24,541 nt of DNA from Natrinema soli (GCF_028618695.1 NZ_JAQIVI010000280.1:1-24541); one strand, 5' to 3'; shown: positions 1-7,488, numbered from the stretch's first letter. Numbers and translations are program-made. The notes: a model not told the origin generated them from the letters alone.

Positions 1-65
1 TCTAGTTACTGACTATTCTAGCTTGGTGTCTCTGGATCCCCCGATCTGCTAAACTAGAACGGATG
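1..65. repeat. Left copy of perfect 65-bp terminal inverted repeat
   Basis: Bases 1-65 are the exact reverse complement of bases 24477-24541; the match stops at base 66 (G against C). Inside the copy, TCTAGTT at 1-7 is itself inverted as AACTAGA at 52-58, and CTAG occurs three times. Such a pair can be the ends of a transposable or linear element, or the ends of a contig stopped at two inverted copies of one repeat. The last few matching bases may be coincidental. Confidence 0.95.
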
Positions 66-113
66 GCCAGGAGGCCGACGATCCAGTTGCGGCTCACCGT
101 CGCGCCCCGAATT

Positions 114-179
114 GCATGGTTCATACATTACTGTTGCAACCATGCGACCAAAAGGCTCACGGCGTCTCGTGATGGAGCC
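114..179. terminator. Two stem-loops downstream of the oxidoreductase gene
   Basis: GCATGGTT (114-121) pairs with AACCATGC (138-145). GGCTC (154-158) pairs with GAGCC (175-179) around an inner CACG/CGTG stem. They lie 3' of the minus-strand gene ending at 225, so transcript termination or mRNA stability is plausible. There is no clear T tract, and the first hairpin could equally be a protein-binding palindrome. Confidence 0.3.
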
Positions 180-224
180 GTCGTGGCATTTGCGGTCTCC
201 ATGGGGGTGGGTTCAGGCGACCTG

Positions 225-1280
225 TCAATACACGCGGCGCCAGTAGAACAGATAGAGCGCGATGGCGAGATCCCGCAGGAGTTTCGGACTTCGCCCGCAG
301 TGGACGAGGCCGTTGATCGTCAAGAGAGCGGTATCCTCGCCGAGATACACGGCCCTTGGATGCCACCGCACGTCGAGGTCCTTCAGTCGTCGGCCTCGAA
401 GCTCTCGCAAGACGTTCTTCGCGGCAGTTCTGGCCTCCAGCCCCGCAGCGTAGCCATCCGTGACCTTCCCCGGGTAGTCGACGACGTCACCGACGGCGTA
501 CACGTCGTCGACGCCGCAACAGCGCAGACGAGAGTCGACGCGCAGTCCCTGATCGCTCCGCGCAAGGTCGAAGTTCTCGATGACCGGGTTCGGTCGTACC
601 CCGCCGGCCCAGACGGTTAGGTCGCTCAGTTCGGTGGCGCCGTCTAGCACGACATCGTTCGCAGTCACTCCGGTTACCTGTGCCGCCATCCGGAGGTCGA
701 CGTCCCGTCGCCGTAGTATCCGTTCGGCGATTCGACTCGCACGCTGCGGAAAGTCGGGAAGCAACCGGCGACTCGACGAGATGAGCCCCACGTCGACGTC
801 GTCGGTGATGGACGAGAGCGTCGCTGTCGTCTCGACGCCGACCGGTCCGCCGCCGACGACCACGATCCTCTGGATGTCGGGGGCGTTTGCACCGTTTCGT
901 ATCTCCCTGACGTCGGTTCGAACGTCGAGAACGTGTTCGCGGTCGTCAATGTCGTACTTCGTCACTCCACCGAGAGCGATCAGGAGCGTGTCGAAGTGCA
1001 GCGCACCGCTTCGGAGGTCGATCCGGTTCTCGGTCGTGTCCAGACCCTCAACGACGTCCCGAACGAAGGTAACGTCCTTCCCACGAAACGCATGAGCCAG
1101 ATTTAGACGCGCTCGACACGACGGCGCTCCCGCTATCACGTCGTATAGGAGAAACGAGAACACGTGGTACCTGGAGTTGGAGACGACGACTACATTCGTC
1201 TCCGACGCACGCTCCAAATGCGCCGCGGCGATGAGTCCCGCTTCGCCGCCGCCGACAATCACCGTCCGTTCTCTGTCCAT
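225..1280 (-). CDS. FAD/NAD(P)-dependent oxidoreductase, NDH-2/sulfide:quinone reductase-like
   Basis: A 351-residue two-dinucleotide-fold flavoprotein. The FAD-binding GGGEAG lies at residues 10-15. The second nucleotide-binding GGGPVG is at 143-148, followed by E150. TVWAGGVRPNP is at 222-232, and the late FAD motif YAVGDVVDYPG at 261-271. Family members pass electrons from NAD(P)H or sulfide to quinone or another acceptor at the membrane face; the substrate cannot be fixed here. The usual SQR catalytic cysteines are not evident (only C55, C254 and C255 among internal Cys), so NDH-2-like is somewhat favoured. The ATG at 1280 is chosen because it puts the GxGxxG loop at the N-terminus and leaves a 16-base gap after the upstream cupredoxin gene, suggesting co-transcription. 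A fragment of a related gene survives at 6362-6510. Confidence 0.85.
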   Translation of the reverse strand: MDRERTVIVGGGEAGLIAAAHLERASETNVVVVSNSRYHVFSFLLYDVIAGAPSCRARLNLAHAFRGKDVTFVRDVVEGLDTTENRIDLRSGALHFDTLLIALGGVTKYDIDDREHVLDVRTDVREIRNGANAPDIQRIVVVGGGPVGVETTATLSSITDDVDVGLISSSRRLLPDFPQRASRIAERILRRRDVDLRMAAQVTGVTANDVVLDGATELSDLTVWAGGVRPNPVIENFDLARSDQGLRVDSRLRCCGVDDVYAVGDVVDYPGKVTDGYAAGLEARTAAKNVLRELRGRRLKDLDVRWHPRAVYLGEDTALLTINGLVHCGRSPKLLRDLAIALYLFYWRRVY

Positions 1281-1296
1281 GACGGTCCGTTTATCG

Positions 1297-1629
1297 CTAT
1301 TCGCACGTGAGCAGATCGGGCAGCAAGACGTCACCTACGAATACGACGCCACACATGTCTTCCCCCTGTCGCTGAGAGTAGTACTCGTAGATGCCCTTCT
1401 CGTCAAATGCGTAGACCACGGTGTCATGCGGTCGGAGCGTTTGTGTTCTGAACGCCCAGTCCACTGCGACGCCGTGAAACTGCACACTACGTCTCGCGTG
1501 ATCGGCCGTCCCCACGTTCTCCCATGTAACCGTCGTTCGGGTTGTGCTGTCTTTCGAACCGGGTCGAACGCGTGGTTCATGATTTCGACCACTGCGATTG
1601 TCATCACCGTACGGACATCGCTCAGCCAT
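1297..1629 (-). CDS. Cupredoxin-fold protein with degenerate copper site
   Basis: A 110-residue protein whose C-terminal two thirds follow the plastocyanin/halocyanin pattern: TTVTWENVG, then HARRSVQ, then GIYEYYSQRQGEDMCGVVFVGD. In normal members the last motif reads Y-x-C-x-x-H-x-x-M. Here the ligand Cys is Ser (YYS) and the following His is absent, while a Met and an upstream His remain. A normal type 1 copper centre is therefore unlikely. There is no signal peptide or TAT motif, unusual for a halocyanin, so it may act in the cytoplasm. It lies 16 bases upstream of the flavoprotein gene in the same direction and may be its partner or a former partner. Start ATG at 1629; the promoter is not obvious. 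Confidence 0.6.
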   Translation of the reverse strand: MAERCPYGDDNRSGRNHEPRVRPGSKDSTTRTTVTWENVGTADHARRSVQFHGVAVDWAFRTQTLRPHDTVVYAFDEKGIYEYYSQRQGEDMCGVVFVGDVLLPDLLTCE

Positions 1630-1637
1630 ATTGTTGA

Positions 1638-1934
1638 TGTGGCTGCGAACGCCGAGTACGTTTTCAGGAACTGGAGGACAATTTCACGCCGTATTCTTCC
1701 GACTCGGAGGACGGGGGCGTCCGGCACTTCTACTCGAACGTCGACCCGGACGTGAGCCAGGGCCTCGGCTCCGCGATCAACTTCGGCGTTGGGTCCTTCG
1801 GCGCGGCACGCGTCGGAACCATCCTCGAGGGCGGATCGTTCGGGACGCTGTTCCGGGTTTTCACAGTGCACCCGCTGATCGCCTTCGTCACCATGTTCGC
1901 CACGAACCGGCTCGGCGCGCCGGCGACAAACTGA
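1638..1934 (+). pseudogene. Open reading frame without a clear start, possible gene remnant
   Basis: A frame open from a TGA at 1635-1637 to the stop at 1932-1934. Its only start before the conserved-looking part is a GTG at 1752 (60 residues). The downstream half is protein-like: SAINFGVGSFGAARVG, then a hydrophobic stretch around VHPLIAFVTMF. The upstream half is acidic. It opposes the cupredoxin gene and precedes the sulfur-transport genes. I do not recognise the family. It may be the 3' end of a gene whose start was lost, or simply an open frame in GC-rich DNA. Confidence 0.3.
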
Positions 1935-2060
1935 GAAAGCGCTTCCTGTTCTCGAGGCTCGCGAGAACTCCTCTACCGGCTCTTTACCGAGTGCAACTCG
2001 ATGTTGCTGCCCTCTTCTCGCATCGTTCGTTACCGTATCGACGGGACAATCACCAATGAC

Positions 2061-2099
2061 AATATTATGGTCTCTTGGAATGCAAATGAAAATATTATG
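2061..2099. promoter_or_regulatory. Direct repeat AATATTATG, possible regulator site before the YeeE/YedE operon
   Basis: AATATTATG occurs at 2061-2069 and again at 2091-2099, exactly 30 bases apart (about three helical turns), in a short AT-rich island about 155-190 bases upstream of the YeeE gene. Phased identical half-sites fit an activator or repressor binding region. The remainder of 1935-2251 shows nothing else I can support. An overlapping open frame at 2001-2255 has no protein-like character. Confidence 0.3.
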
Positions 2100-2251
2100 C
2101 CCGTAATCGGCTCAGATTCACTTATGCTAGCGATCGAATTCTCGGAGCATCCCGCAAACCACGACCGGAACGACGTGGGAGCTGTGACGGCCAGAATCGA
2201 TCCCACCACGTACACTGCCAACCGGGTTCTTCGTCCGAAATACAGCCGGCT

Positions 2252-2743
2252 ATGATCGCTCCATCGCTTTCAATCGCACAAGAATTGTTCCCTCGAGGGA
2301 TCGATCACTATCTGGTTGGCGGACTCTTCGTCGGCCTCGGAATCGCCGTCATCTATCTGGGGACGGGAATCCTCGCCGGGAACAGCACGTTTCTCGAGAC
2401 GACGCTGTCGTACGTCTCCGACCTCCCGCGGTTCCAGCGCGAGAAGTACGTCGCGTCTCGCGACTGGCGGGTCGTCTTCGCGGTTAGTATCGTCGCCGGC
2501 GCGGCCATCTACGAGTTCGGGTTCACCGCCGACGCTTTCGTCACCGAGGTGCAGTGGTGGCGGTTGCTCGGCGGGGGGATCCTCGTCGGGATCGGCACCC
2601 AGATCGGGAAGGGCTGTACGTCCGGCCACGGCGTCTCCGGCATCGCGTCGCTGTCCCGAACGTCGATCGTGAACGTAGCGCTGTTCATCGGCGCTGCCGT
2701 CGCGACAGCGCTCGTCGTCGCCGCGCTGGGGGTGACACCCTGA
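2252..2743 (+). CDS. YeeE/YedE family sulfur transporter, first half
   Basis: A 163-residue membrane protein of the YeeE/YedE (DUF395) family, which imports thiosulfate or related sulfur species. The diagnostic GKGCTSGHGVSG motif is near residues 124-135, holding the pore cysteine. Hydrophobic helices are visible at about 20-42, 72-90, 105-125 and 138-160. In many haloarchaea the transporter is split into two short proteins; the second follows immediately, its start codon overlapping this stop (ATG within TGATG at 2741-2745), which indicates translational coupling. ATG at 2252 is the first in-frame start with good coding character. The pair is followed, convergently, by a DsrE-family protein, consistent with sulfur uptake and relay. 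Confidence 0.88.
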   Translation: MIAPSLSIAQELFPRGIDHYLVGGLFVGLGIAVIYLGTGILAGNSTFLETTLSYVSDLPRFQREKYVASRDWRVVFAVSIVAGAAIYEFGFTADAFVTEVQWWRLLGGGILVGIGTQIGKGCTSGHGVSGIASLSRTSIVNVALFIGAAVATALVVAALGVTP

Positions 2744-3210
2744 TGAACTCCGACGGCCGCGGACCGCTATTCCTGGCCCTCGTCATCGCCGGCGGACTCT
2801 TGCACGGGTTCGGGTTGGCGTACAGTCGGATGGCCCGTCCCGAAATCGTACTGGACTTCCTCCAGCTTGAGGACTTCGGACTGCTCTTCGTGATGGGCGG
2901 TGCGGCCCTCGTAACGGGCCTCGCCATTCAATTGGGGACGCGAATCATCAAGACGGCGCCGCTGACGGGGACGCGCTATACCGGCCGTGAGAAAGGGTTC
3001 GATAGGAACGTCATCATCGGTGGCGTCGTCTTCGGTGCCGGCTGGGGGCTCTCGGGCGTCTGTCCGGGTGCCGGCTACGCGAGCCTCGGGATCGGCAATT
3101 ATCGGATCCTCTGGGCCGTCGCCGGGCTGTTCATCGGTGCGTACGCACAGGGGCTCTGGCGAGTTCACCGGAACTCGGAAGCGCGTGAGCGGAGCGCGCC
3201 CGGAGATTGA
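2743..3210 (+). CDS. YeeE/YedE family sulfur transporter, second half
   Basis: A 155-residue membrane protein carrying the second YeeE/YedE signature, SGVCPGAGYAS (near residues 103-113), with the conserved Cys of the C-P-G motif. Helices lie at about 8-30, 45-66, 90-110 and 118-138. The open frame extends upstream to 2554, but that part is a shadow of the first half. The ATG at 2743 gives a one-base overlap with the preceding stop and a normal N-terminus. It probably assembles with the upstream protein into one thiosulfate/sulfur-compound channel. Confidence 0.88.
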   Translation: MNSDGRGPLFLALVIAGGLLHGFGLAYSRMARPEIVLDFLQLEDFGLLFVMGGAALVTGLAIQLGTRIIKTAPLTGTRYTGREKGFDRNVIIGGVVFGAGWGLSGVCPGAGYASLGIGNYRILWAVAGLFIGAYAQGLWRVHRNSEARERSAPGD

Positions 3211-3339
3211 CCCCCCGTACCCACGTTCCGTGTCACGATCCCACTGGCGAAACCGTCGTCTCTGGGAGTCTCAACCGGCGTCTAAGAACGACACGAACGT
3301 CGGAGCGTCGGGAGCGATTCCGCCGACCGACGGAACCGC

Positions 3340-3828
3340 TTACGGGACCTTCAGATACCCGTACCCTTCCGCCTGGCGCTTGGCGATCTCCCCGACTGCG
3401 GAGGGGACCGTGTCGACAACCGGAAGGAGTTCGGACTCCGAAACGTCGAGCGTCGCCATGGCGTTTTCACACGCCTTGAACTCGACGCCCGACTCCGCGA
3501 GGGATCGAACGAGGTCCGCGTGCTCGGTTTCGCCCTCGACGTAGGCGAAGATGGCCCGCATGTTGGCGACGAATCGGATCTCGCGGTTGTTGACCGTCGG
3601 GTCCTCCAAGAGGTTCTTCGCGTTCATCAGCGCCATCTCTTGCTCCGCCACGTCGTCGCTCGAGAGGTGAAGGACCGTCCGGGTCGCCGGTCCTTGCCCG
3701 CCGTCTGTCTCCTCGCCCGTCCGATTGGAGGAATTGTTGTTCTCGTGTGCGCGACCAGTCTCCGTAGCACCGATCGCTCCGCTCGATACCAGTACGCCCG
3801 TTCCCGCAAGGTATTGTCTTCTATTCAC
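3340..3828 (-). CDS. TAT-exported DsrE/F-like sulfur relay protein
   Basis: A 162-residue protein starting at GTG 3828. This start gives a twin-arginine leader (VNRRQYLAGTGVLV) followed by a polar Asn/Gly/Glu linker of the kind seen after haloarchaeal TAT signals; the longer frame to 3897 has no signal features. The mature part looks like the DsrE fold: TVLHLSSDD at the first strand, then the alternating pattern ending VEFKACENAMATLD, where the Cys sits at the position used by DsrE-type proteins for persulfide transfer. Convergent with the YeeE/YedE pair, 130 bases away. An extracytoplasmic persulfide/thiosulfate-binding role is an inference. Confidence 0.72.
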   Translation of the reverse strand: MNRRQYLAGTGVLVSSGAIGATETGRAHENNNSSNRTGEETDGGQGPATRTVLHLSSDDVAEQEMALMNAKNLLEDPTVNNREIRFVANMRAIFAYVEGETEHADLVRSLAESGVEFKACENAMATLDVSESELLPVVDTVPSAVGEIAKRQAEGYGYLKVP

Positions 3829-3936
3829 AATCGAGCACACAACTACGTCGGCAAAGTTCGCTTTGCAGGCAAGCGAAGGGGCCGGCAGTACGCCCACGGC
3901 TACAATCTGGTTACCTGTGCCGGACCCGTCCGCTCA

Positions 3937-4659
3937 TCACCGGACGCTTGCGTAGAGACGGTGGAGACGCCGTCGGTGATAGAGGATCGTGATCGCGACG
4001 AGAAATAGGACCGTTGCGATTTCGTACCCGTACCGTCCAACTACCAAGACCAACGAGGAACCGCTGGCACCGCCTGCGAGCAGCGGGGCGAGTACCGGTC
4101 CGACGCACGCCGGACACGCAGCGGCTCCGATAACGCCCCCGATCGTCGACCGGGCGAGTTCGAGGAGCGCATCGTAGACGAGATAGGCCAGCGCGGCCAG
4201 TCCGATCGCTTGGTACGGAACGATCGTTAACGCGATCCACTCTCCGGTATACATCAGTACCGGGCTCCAACCCAGCGACCGACCCCACGTGATCCCGATC
4301 CCGTTCGGTCCGGTTATCTGTTCCATGAGCGGCGTACTCGATTGAAGTAACCCCGAGAGGTAGAACAGCACCAGCAGATACGCCGCGACAACGACTGCGG
4401 CGAGAATTCGAAAGCGACGCTGTGCTGGGGAGGGTTGAGTGTGCCAGACGACCCAGACAGAGGCAGTACTCCAGATAAATGGGATTAAAAAGAGTGTAAT
4501 TCGGTGTCCCGTCTCCCCAGTGGCGTACGCGAACGAGAGTCCGGCGATCACCTGGACCGCAAACAGCAGGTTCAACCACGTGCTCGCCACCACGAACCGT
4601 TCGAGAGCGCCACCGTTGAACACAGATTTCGCCATCGCTTTCGGATCCGTCGTGCTCAT
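3937..4659 (-). CDS. Polytopic membrane protein with CPACVGP motif
   Basis: A 240-residue membrane protein with about six hydrophobic segments (roughly 24-45, 54-73, 86-105, 138-165, 172-200 and 203-225). The segment around 180-190 contains AACPACVGPVLAP, a CxxC pair (C182, C185) inside a Gly/Ala-rich helix. This resembles motifs in thiol-disulfide or metal-handling membrane proteins, but I cannot assign a family. It lies next to the TAT-DsrE gene in the same direction (108-base gap), so a link to sulfur or redox chemistry is plausible. A TATA-like element lies about 28 bases upstream of the ATG. Confidence 0.7.
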   Translation of the reverse strand: MSTTDPKAMAKSVFNGGALERFVVASTWLNLLFAVQVIAGLSFAYATGETGHRITLFLIPFIWSTASVWVVWHTQPSPAQRRFRILAAVVVAAYLLVLFYLSGLLQSSTPLMEQITGPNGIGITWGRSLGWSPVLMYTGEWIALTIVPYQAIGLAALAYLVYDALLELARSTIGGVIGAAACPACVGPVLAPLLAGGASGSSLVLVVGRYGYEIATVLFLVAITILYHRRRLHRLYASVR

Positions 4660-4683
4660 AAACGTATCCTGGACTCGGGACCG

Positions 4684-4690
4684 TTAAAAG
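4684..4690 (-). promoter_or_regulatory. TATA-box-like element, leaderless promoter of the CPAC membrane protein
   Basis: On the minus strand the sequence is CTTTTAA, centred about 28 bases upstream of the ATG at 4659. That is the spacing of haloarchaeal promoters with transcription starting at or next to the start codon. Confidence 0.5.
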
Positions 4691-4794
4691 CTACCTGACT
4701 GCTACGTGTGAGACGTATTCCAAGTCAGTACCTTTCGGAACGGCACTCCTCTATTGAATCCGCAGACTGCGAGAGGATAGCGTCGCTCTGAAGC

Positions 4795-4954
4795 TGCCAG
4801 CTACGCAGAGATCGTCGATTGGGCCAGTGAGATGGATCGGGTGCGCGCCCTCTTGCAGTTGGCTCGCCACGAGTTCCCCGGCACCCTCGACGCTGTGGCG
4901 GTCCTTCGAGCGGGTGCCCACCCGTATCTGGCGCCTTCTTCGATCGTGAACAGG
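4795..4954 (+). pseudogene. Left piece of a decayed IS5-type transposase, split by the ISH1-type insertion
   Basis: The right end of this piece (about 4931-4954) reads GAFFDRE in the frame that continues, across the insertion, into the transposase remnant at 5942-6332. Removing the element and one target copy restores the run FFDREQASSHYRHRS. Further left the frame is not recognisable as transposase. Another frame there reads YAEIVDWASEMDRVRALLQLARHEFP-like sequence, suggesting frameshift decay. Confidence applies mainly to the last 25 bases. Confidence 0.45.
4946..4954. repeat. Target-site duplication, left copy
   Basis: GTGAACAGG at 4946-4954 is repeated at 5934-5942, directly flanking the ISH1-type element. 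The 9-base copy may be 8 bases plus one shared G. Confidence 0.85.
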
Positions 4955-5933
4955 GGCCTTGTTTAGACGCTCAAACGTTAGCAGTGTAGAGTCGATCGAA
5001 CTCTTATCGCCGTGCTAGTAGCTCGGGGAAAATGCCAAATCTACTAGGAAGTGAAGCGGGACGGGTTCGTTGTGCACACGAAGACCTCCCGCTTCACAGA
5101 GAAGGTTGTATCGCTCGCCCAAAAAGCCGTCGTTGGAACGCCAGCACCGGCCTACCGTCCGGGAGAAGAAGGCTACGCTGACTGGGTGATTCTCGCCGTT
5201 CAAGGATTGAAAGAGTATCTCGGCCATCCGTACCGGAAACTGATGGACGTCCTCCGCGAGATGCCGAGAGTGACGAAATTACTCGATTTGACGCCTGAAA
5301 CGGTCCCACACTTCTCGACGGTGTGTACGCGAAAGCAGGCAATTCCGATGAAGCGGTGGCGAGCGATCCTTGATCAGTCCGTAGAGCTGTATGATCTCGG
5401 TGATGTGCAGGCGATCGACGCAACCGGTGTCGATCGCGTCCAGGCCAGCCAGCACTACGCAAAACGGACGGACTATACGTTCGGGACGGTAAAGACGACG
5501 CTGCTTATCGATTGTGAAACCAGTGCGATTCTCGACATACACTGCTCGATGAAACAACCGCACGATACACAGGTCGGCTGGCAGGTGCTAGTGCGGAATC
5601 TCGACGACTTGGCGACTGTCGCTGCCGATAAGGGCTACGACTGGGAAGAGATTCGCACGAGGTTGCGTGCAGAAAGTATCACGCCGCTGATTCCGCAGCG
5701 AGACCCTGGAATGCGGGGGTGGGCGAGAAATTTGCTCATTAAGGATCGGGCGTATCACCAGCGATCGAACGCTGAATCGGTGTTTTTCGGACTCCGACGC
5801 AGATACGGCGATACGCTCTGGTCGAGAACCTGGTTCGGTCAATTCCGTGAACTTGTCATGAAATCCGCTGTCCGCAACATCGAACGCGCAATAGAGGACT
5901 CACGCCCGTGAAATCACGCGTTCAAACAAGGCC
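4955..5933 (+). mobile_element. Complete ISH1-type IS5-family insertion sequence
   Basis: A 979-bp element. The left end GGCCTTGTTTAGACGC and the right end (read inward) GGCCTTGTTTGAACGC form terminal inverted repeats with two mismatches in 16. It is flanked by a 9-bp direct target duplication and contains a single transposase gene covering most of its length. Intact ends, an intact gene and a perfect duplication indicate a relatively recent insertion. The target was an older IS5-type transposase gene. Confidence 0.9.
5051..5911 (+). CDS. IS5-family (ISH1-type) DDE transposase
   Basis: A 286-residue transposase of normal length for this group. TSRFTEKVVSLAQKAV near the N-terminus is typical. 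DDE catalytic context: first Asp in QAIDATGVDR (about residue 120), second Asp in ADKGYDW (about 194), and the C-terminal Glu in RSNAESVFFGLRRRYGD (about residue 240). A GTG at 5051 is the start that keeps the full frame open; an ATG at 5032 is in another frame, so the true start is slightly uncertain. It is the only gene of the element at 4955-5933. No internal stop or frameshift is seen, so it is probably active or recently active. Confidence 0.9.
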   Translation: MKRDGFVVHTKTSRFTEKVVSLAQKAVVGTPAPAYRPGEEGYADWVILAVQGLKEYLGHPYRKLMDVLREMPRVTKLLDLTPETVPHFSTVCTRKQAIPMKRWRAILDQSVELYDLGDVQAIDATGVDRVQASQHYAKRTDYTFGTVKTTLLIDCETSAILDIHCSMKQPHDTQVGWQVLVRNLDDLATVAADKGYDWEEIRTRLRAESITPLIPQRDPGMRGWARNLLIKDRAYHQRSNAESVFFGLRRRYGDTLWSRTWFGQFRELVMKSAVRNIERAIEDSRP

Positions 5934-5942
5934 GTGAACAGG
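5934..5942. repeat. Target-site duplication, right copy
   Basis: GTGAACAGG, identical to 4946-4954, immediately after the right inverted repeat of the element. Confidence 0.85.
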
Positions 5943-6332
5943 CATCCAGTCACTACCGTCATCGTTCGGATCACCACATACGCACGCTGAAAACGACGGC
6001 CCTCGTCGATACAGATACGTGTGCCGTCCCCGATCTCCACTGTTCGGCACACTGGCCGCACGACACACAGGTCGGCCGTCGAGTTGCCCTGCGTAACACC
6101 GGCCGACTAGAGAGTCTCGCCGGTGACAAGGAGTATGACGATCAATCTCTCCGGGACGCCCTCCGAGCAGCGGGCGTCCGGCCGCTGATCCGTCACCGGC
6201 TGTTCGCCCGTCACGATTACGCCCACAACGCCCGGTTGGACAGCGAGCTCTACGGCCAGCGCTGGATGGCCGAAACGGCCTTCTCGGCCATCAAGCGTCG
6301 ATTTGGGTCCGCTGTCGGGCCGAGCGTCTAGT
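5942..6332 (+). pseudogene. C-terminal remnant of an older IS5-type transposase
   Basis: One frame reads ASSHYRHRSDHHIRTLKT, then ALVDTDTCAVPDLHC, WPHDTQVG, LAGDKEYDDQSLRDAL and AETAFSAIKRRFGSAVG before a TAG at 6330-6332. These match the middle and C-terminal parts of IS5-type transposases (second Asp in GDKEYD, Glu in AETAFS). It lacks the N-terminal half and ends earlier than a full protein. The ISH1-type element landed between this part and FFDRE at 4931-4954. It differs from the intact transposase next to it, so it is a separate, older insertion. Confidence 0.8.
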
Positions 6333-6361
6333 AGATTCAATAGAGCAGTAGGAGACCGAAT

Positions 6362-6510
6362 CGCACGATTACTGGATTTGGTCGCACTCCTCCTGCCCAG
6401 ACAGTCAGATCGCTCATTTCGACGCCGTCACCGTCCAATACGACACCGCTTTCAGTCACTTCGATTACTCGCGCCTCGGTCTTGAAACCAATCGATTCGG
6501 GATTTTCACA
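6362..6510 (-). pseudogene. Fragment of a second NDH-2/SQR-like oxidoreductase
   Basis: On the minus strand, one frame reads NPESIGFKTEARVIEV, then SGVVLDGDGVEMSDLTVWAGG and VRPNPVI before similarity stops. This parallels residues about 195-235 of the intact flavoprotein at 225-1280 (VVLDGATELSDLTVWAGGVRPNPVI). Only about 45 codons remain and both ends are gone. It sits directly beside the transposase remnant, so the parent gene was probably broken by element insertion and deletion. The rest of 6333-6706 holds only the promoter region of the next gene. Confidence 0.7.
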
Positions 6511-6706
6511 TTGTTATGTGGTCGTGGTCTTGTCTCGGGAGAGAACAGGTTGAGGGCCAACCCGGCGAATTCGAGCCGGATGAACGGTCCTTTTTCTGAA
6601 AAACGATTAAAACGCCCTATACACGTTCTCGAACGTTCTCCTTCGCGGGTTCACACCCATCGCGATAACTCCCAAGCAGTCCTACGAGTAACCGAGGAGA
6701 AAGACA

Positions 6707-7009
6707 ATGACCAACTTCACCATCGGCCGCTGGCTGCTCGTGGCGCTCGCGATCATCGGACTCGCATTCGTCGCGCCCGTGGTCAGCGCACACGGCAACG
6801 AAACGACTGCTAACGACGCGCCCCCGTACGACGGGAATGCGACCGCAGACGACTGGGCGGCCTGGATGGAGGCACAGATGACCGAGCACATGGGTCCTGA
6901 TAGCGTCGAGTGGATGGAGTCGCACATGGGTGTGACCGTCGATGAGATGGCCCAGGACATGGCTGACGACGACTACAACGGCGGGATGTACGGACAGGGC
7001 CACTGCTGA
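6707..7009 (+). CDS. Small secreted Met/His-containing protein
   Basis: A 100-residue protein with an N-terminal signal peptide (hydrophobic 8-27, cleavage likely after VVSA/H) and an acidic mature part. Met, His and Trp cluster in WAAWMEAQMTEHMG, WMESHMGVTVDEM and a C-terminal GGMYGQGHC. Such Met/His patterns are common in periplasmic-type copper-binding proteins, but no family is recognised. A purine-rich GAGGAGAAAG lies just before the ATG and could serve as a ribosome-binding site. GATTAAAAC near 6605 is a possible TATA region. It starts the cluster of SHOCT and cupredoxin genes. Confidence 0.7.
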   Translation: MTNFTIGRWLLVALAIIGLAFVAPVVSAHGNETTANDAPPYDGNATADDWAAWMEAQMTEHMGPDSVEWMESHMGVTVDEMAQDMADDDYNGGMYGQGHC

Positions 7010-7070
7010 CGGCCCTGATCGTACCGAACGCATCGAACGACCTCAACAACTTACCCACCAACACACGACA

Positions 7071-7424
7071 ATGACCCAATTCACCACTTACCTCGGGCGC
7101 ACCGCTCGTCGACTAACGCTACTCGCCGCCCCCCTACTCGTCGCGGCGACCGGAACGGCTGCTGCCCATGGCGGCGGGAGCTACGGCGGCGGCATGATGG
7201 GCGGCGGCTGGGGGCTCTTCGGCGGAGCGATGGGGCTCTGGGGACTCCTCTGGATGGGGCTCCTCATCGCTGTCCCCCTCTACCTCGTCTATGTGCTCCT
7301 CAACCGAGGATCCGGTGGAAACGACGAGCAGCCGCTGTCGGTTCTCCGCGAGCGCTACGCCCGCGGTGAGCTCTCGGACGACGAATTCGATCGGCGGCGA
7401 AAACAGCTCGAACGTACCGGATGA
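7071..7424 (+). CDS. SHOCT-domain membrane protein (copy 1)
   Basis: A 117-residue protein with three parts. Residues 1-32 form a signal-like N-terminus ending in TAAAHG. Residues 34-50 are a Gly/Met-rich stretch (GGGMMGGGWG). A transmembrane helix spans about 51-78, followed by a C-terminal SHOCT domain (about 88-115, LRERYARGELSDDEFDRRRKQL). SHOCT domains are short oligomerisation or docking modules at the ends of many membrane proteins. The ATG at 7071 is chosen because the frame upstream (to 6942) overlaps the preceding gene and lacks signal features. It lies 61 bases after the Met/His-rich secreted protein and shares its layout with the genes at 7943, 8797 and 17740. Confidence 0.85.
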   Translation: MTQFTTYLGRTARRLTLLAAPLLVAATGTAAAHGGGSYGGGMMGGGWGLFGGAMGLWGLLWMGLLIAVPLYLVYVLLNRGSGGNDEQPLSVLRERYARGELSDDEFDRRRKQLERTG

Positions 7425-7488
7425 CCGGAACCGCTGCTGTTCCAACCGGTGCACCACACCCTCAACGCCCGCCGTTGCGGCACCCAAC

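Noticed and set aside
1..65. Linear-plasmid telomere interpretation of the terminal repeats
   Set aside because: Not adopted as the main reading, because the right copy interrupts a gene and no replication, terminal-protein or telomere-resolution gene is present. It remains possible.
2001..2255. 84-codon plus-strand frame before the YeeE gene
   Set aside because: It overlaps the AT-rich repeat region, has no recognisable motif, and runs into the YeeE start.
3911..4579. 222-codon minus-strand frame overlapping the CPAC membrane protein
   Set aside because: The other frame (3937-4659) has clean membrane helices and a promoter at the right distance; this one is Arg-rich shadow sequence.
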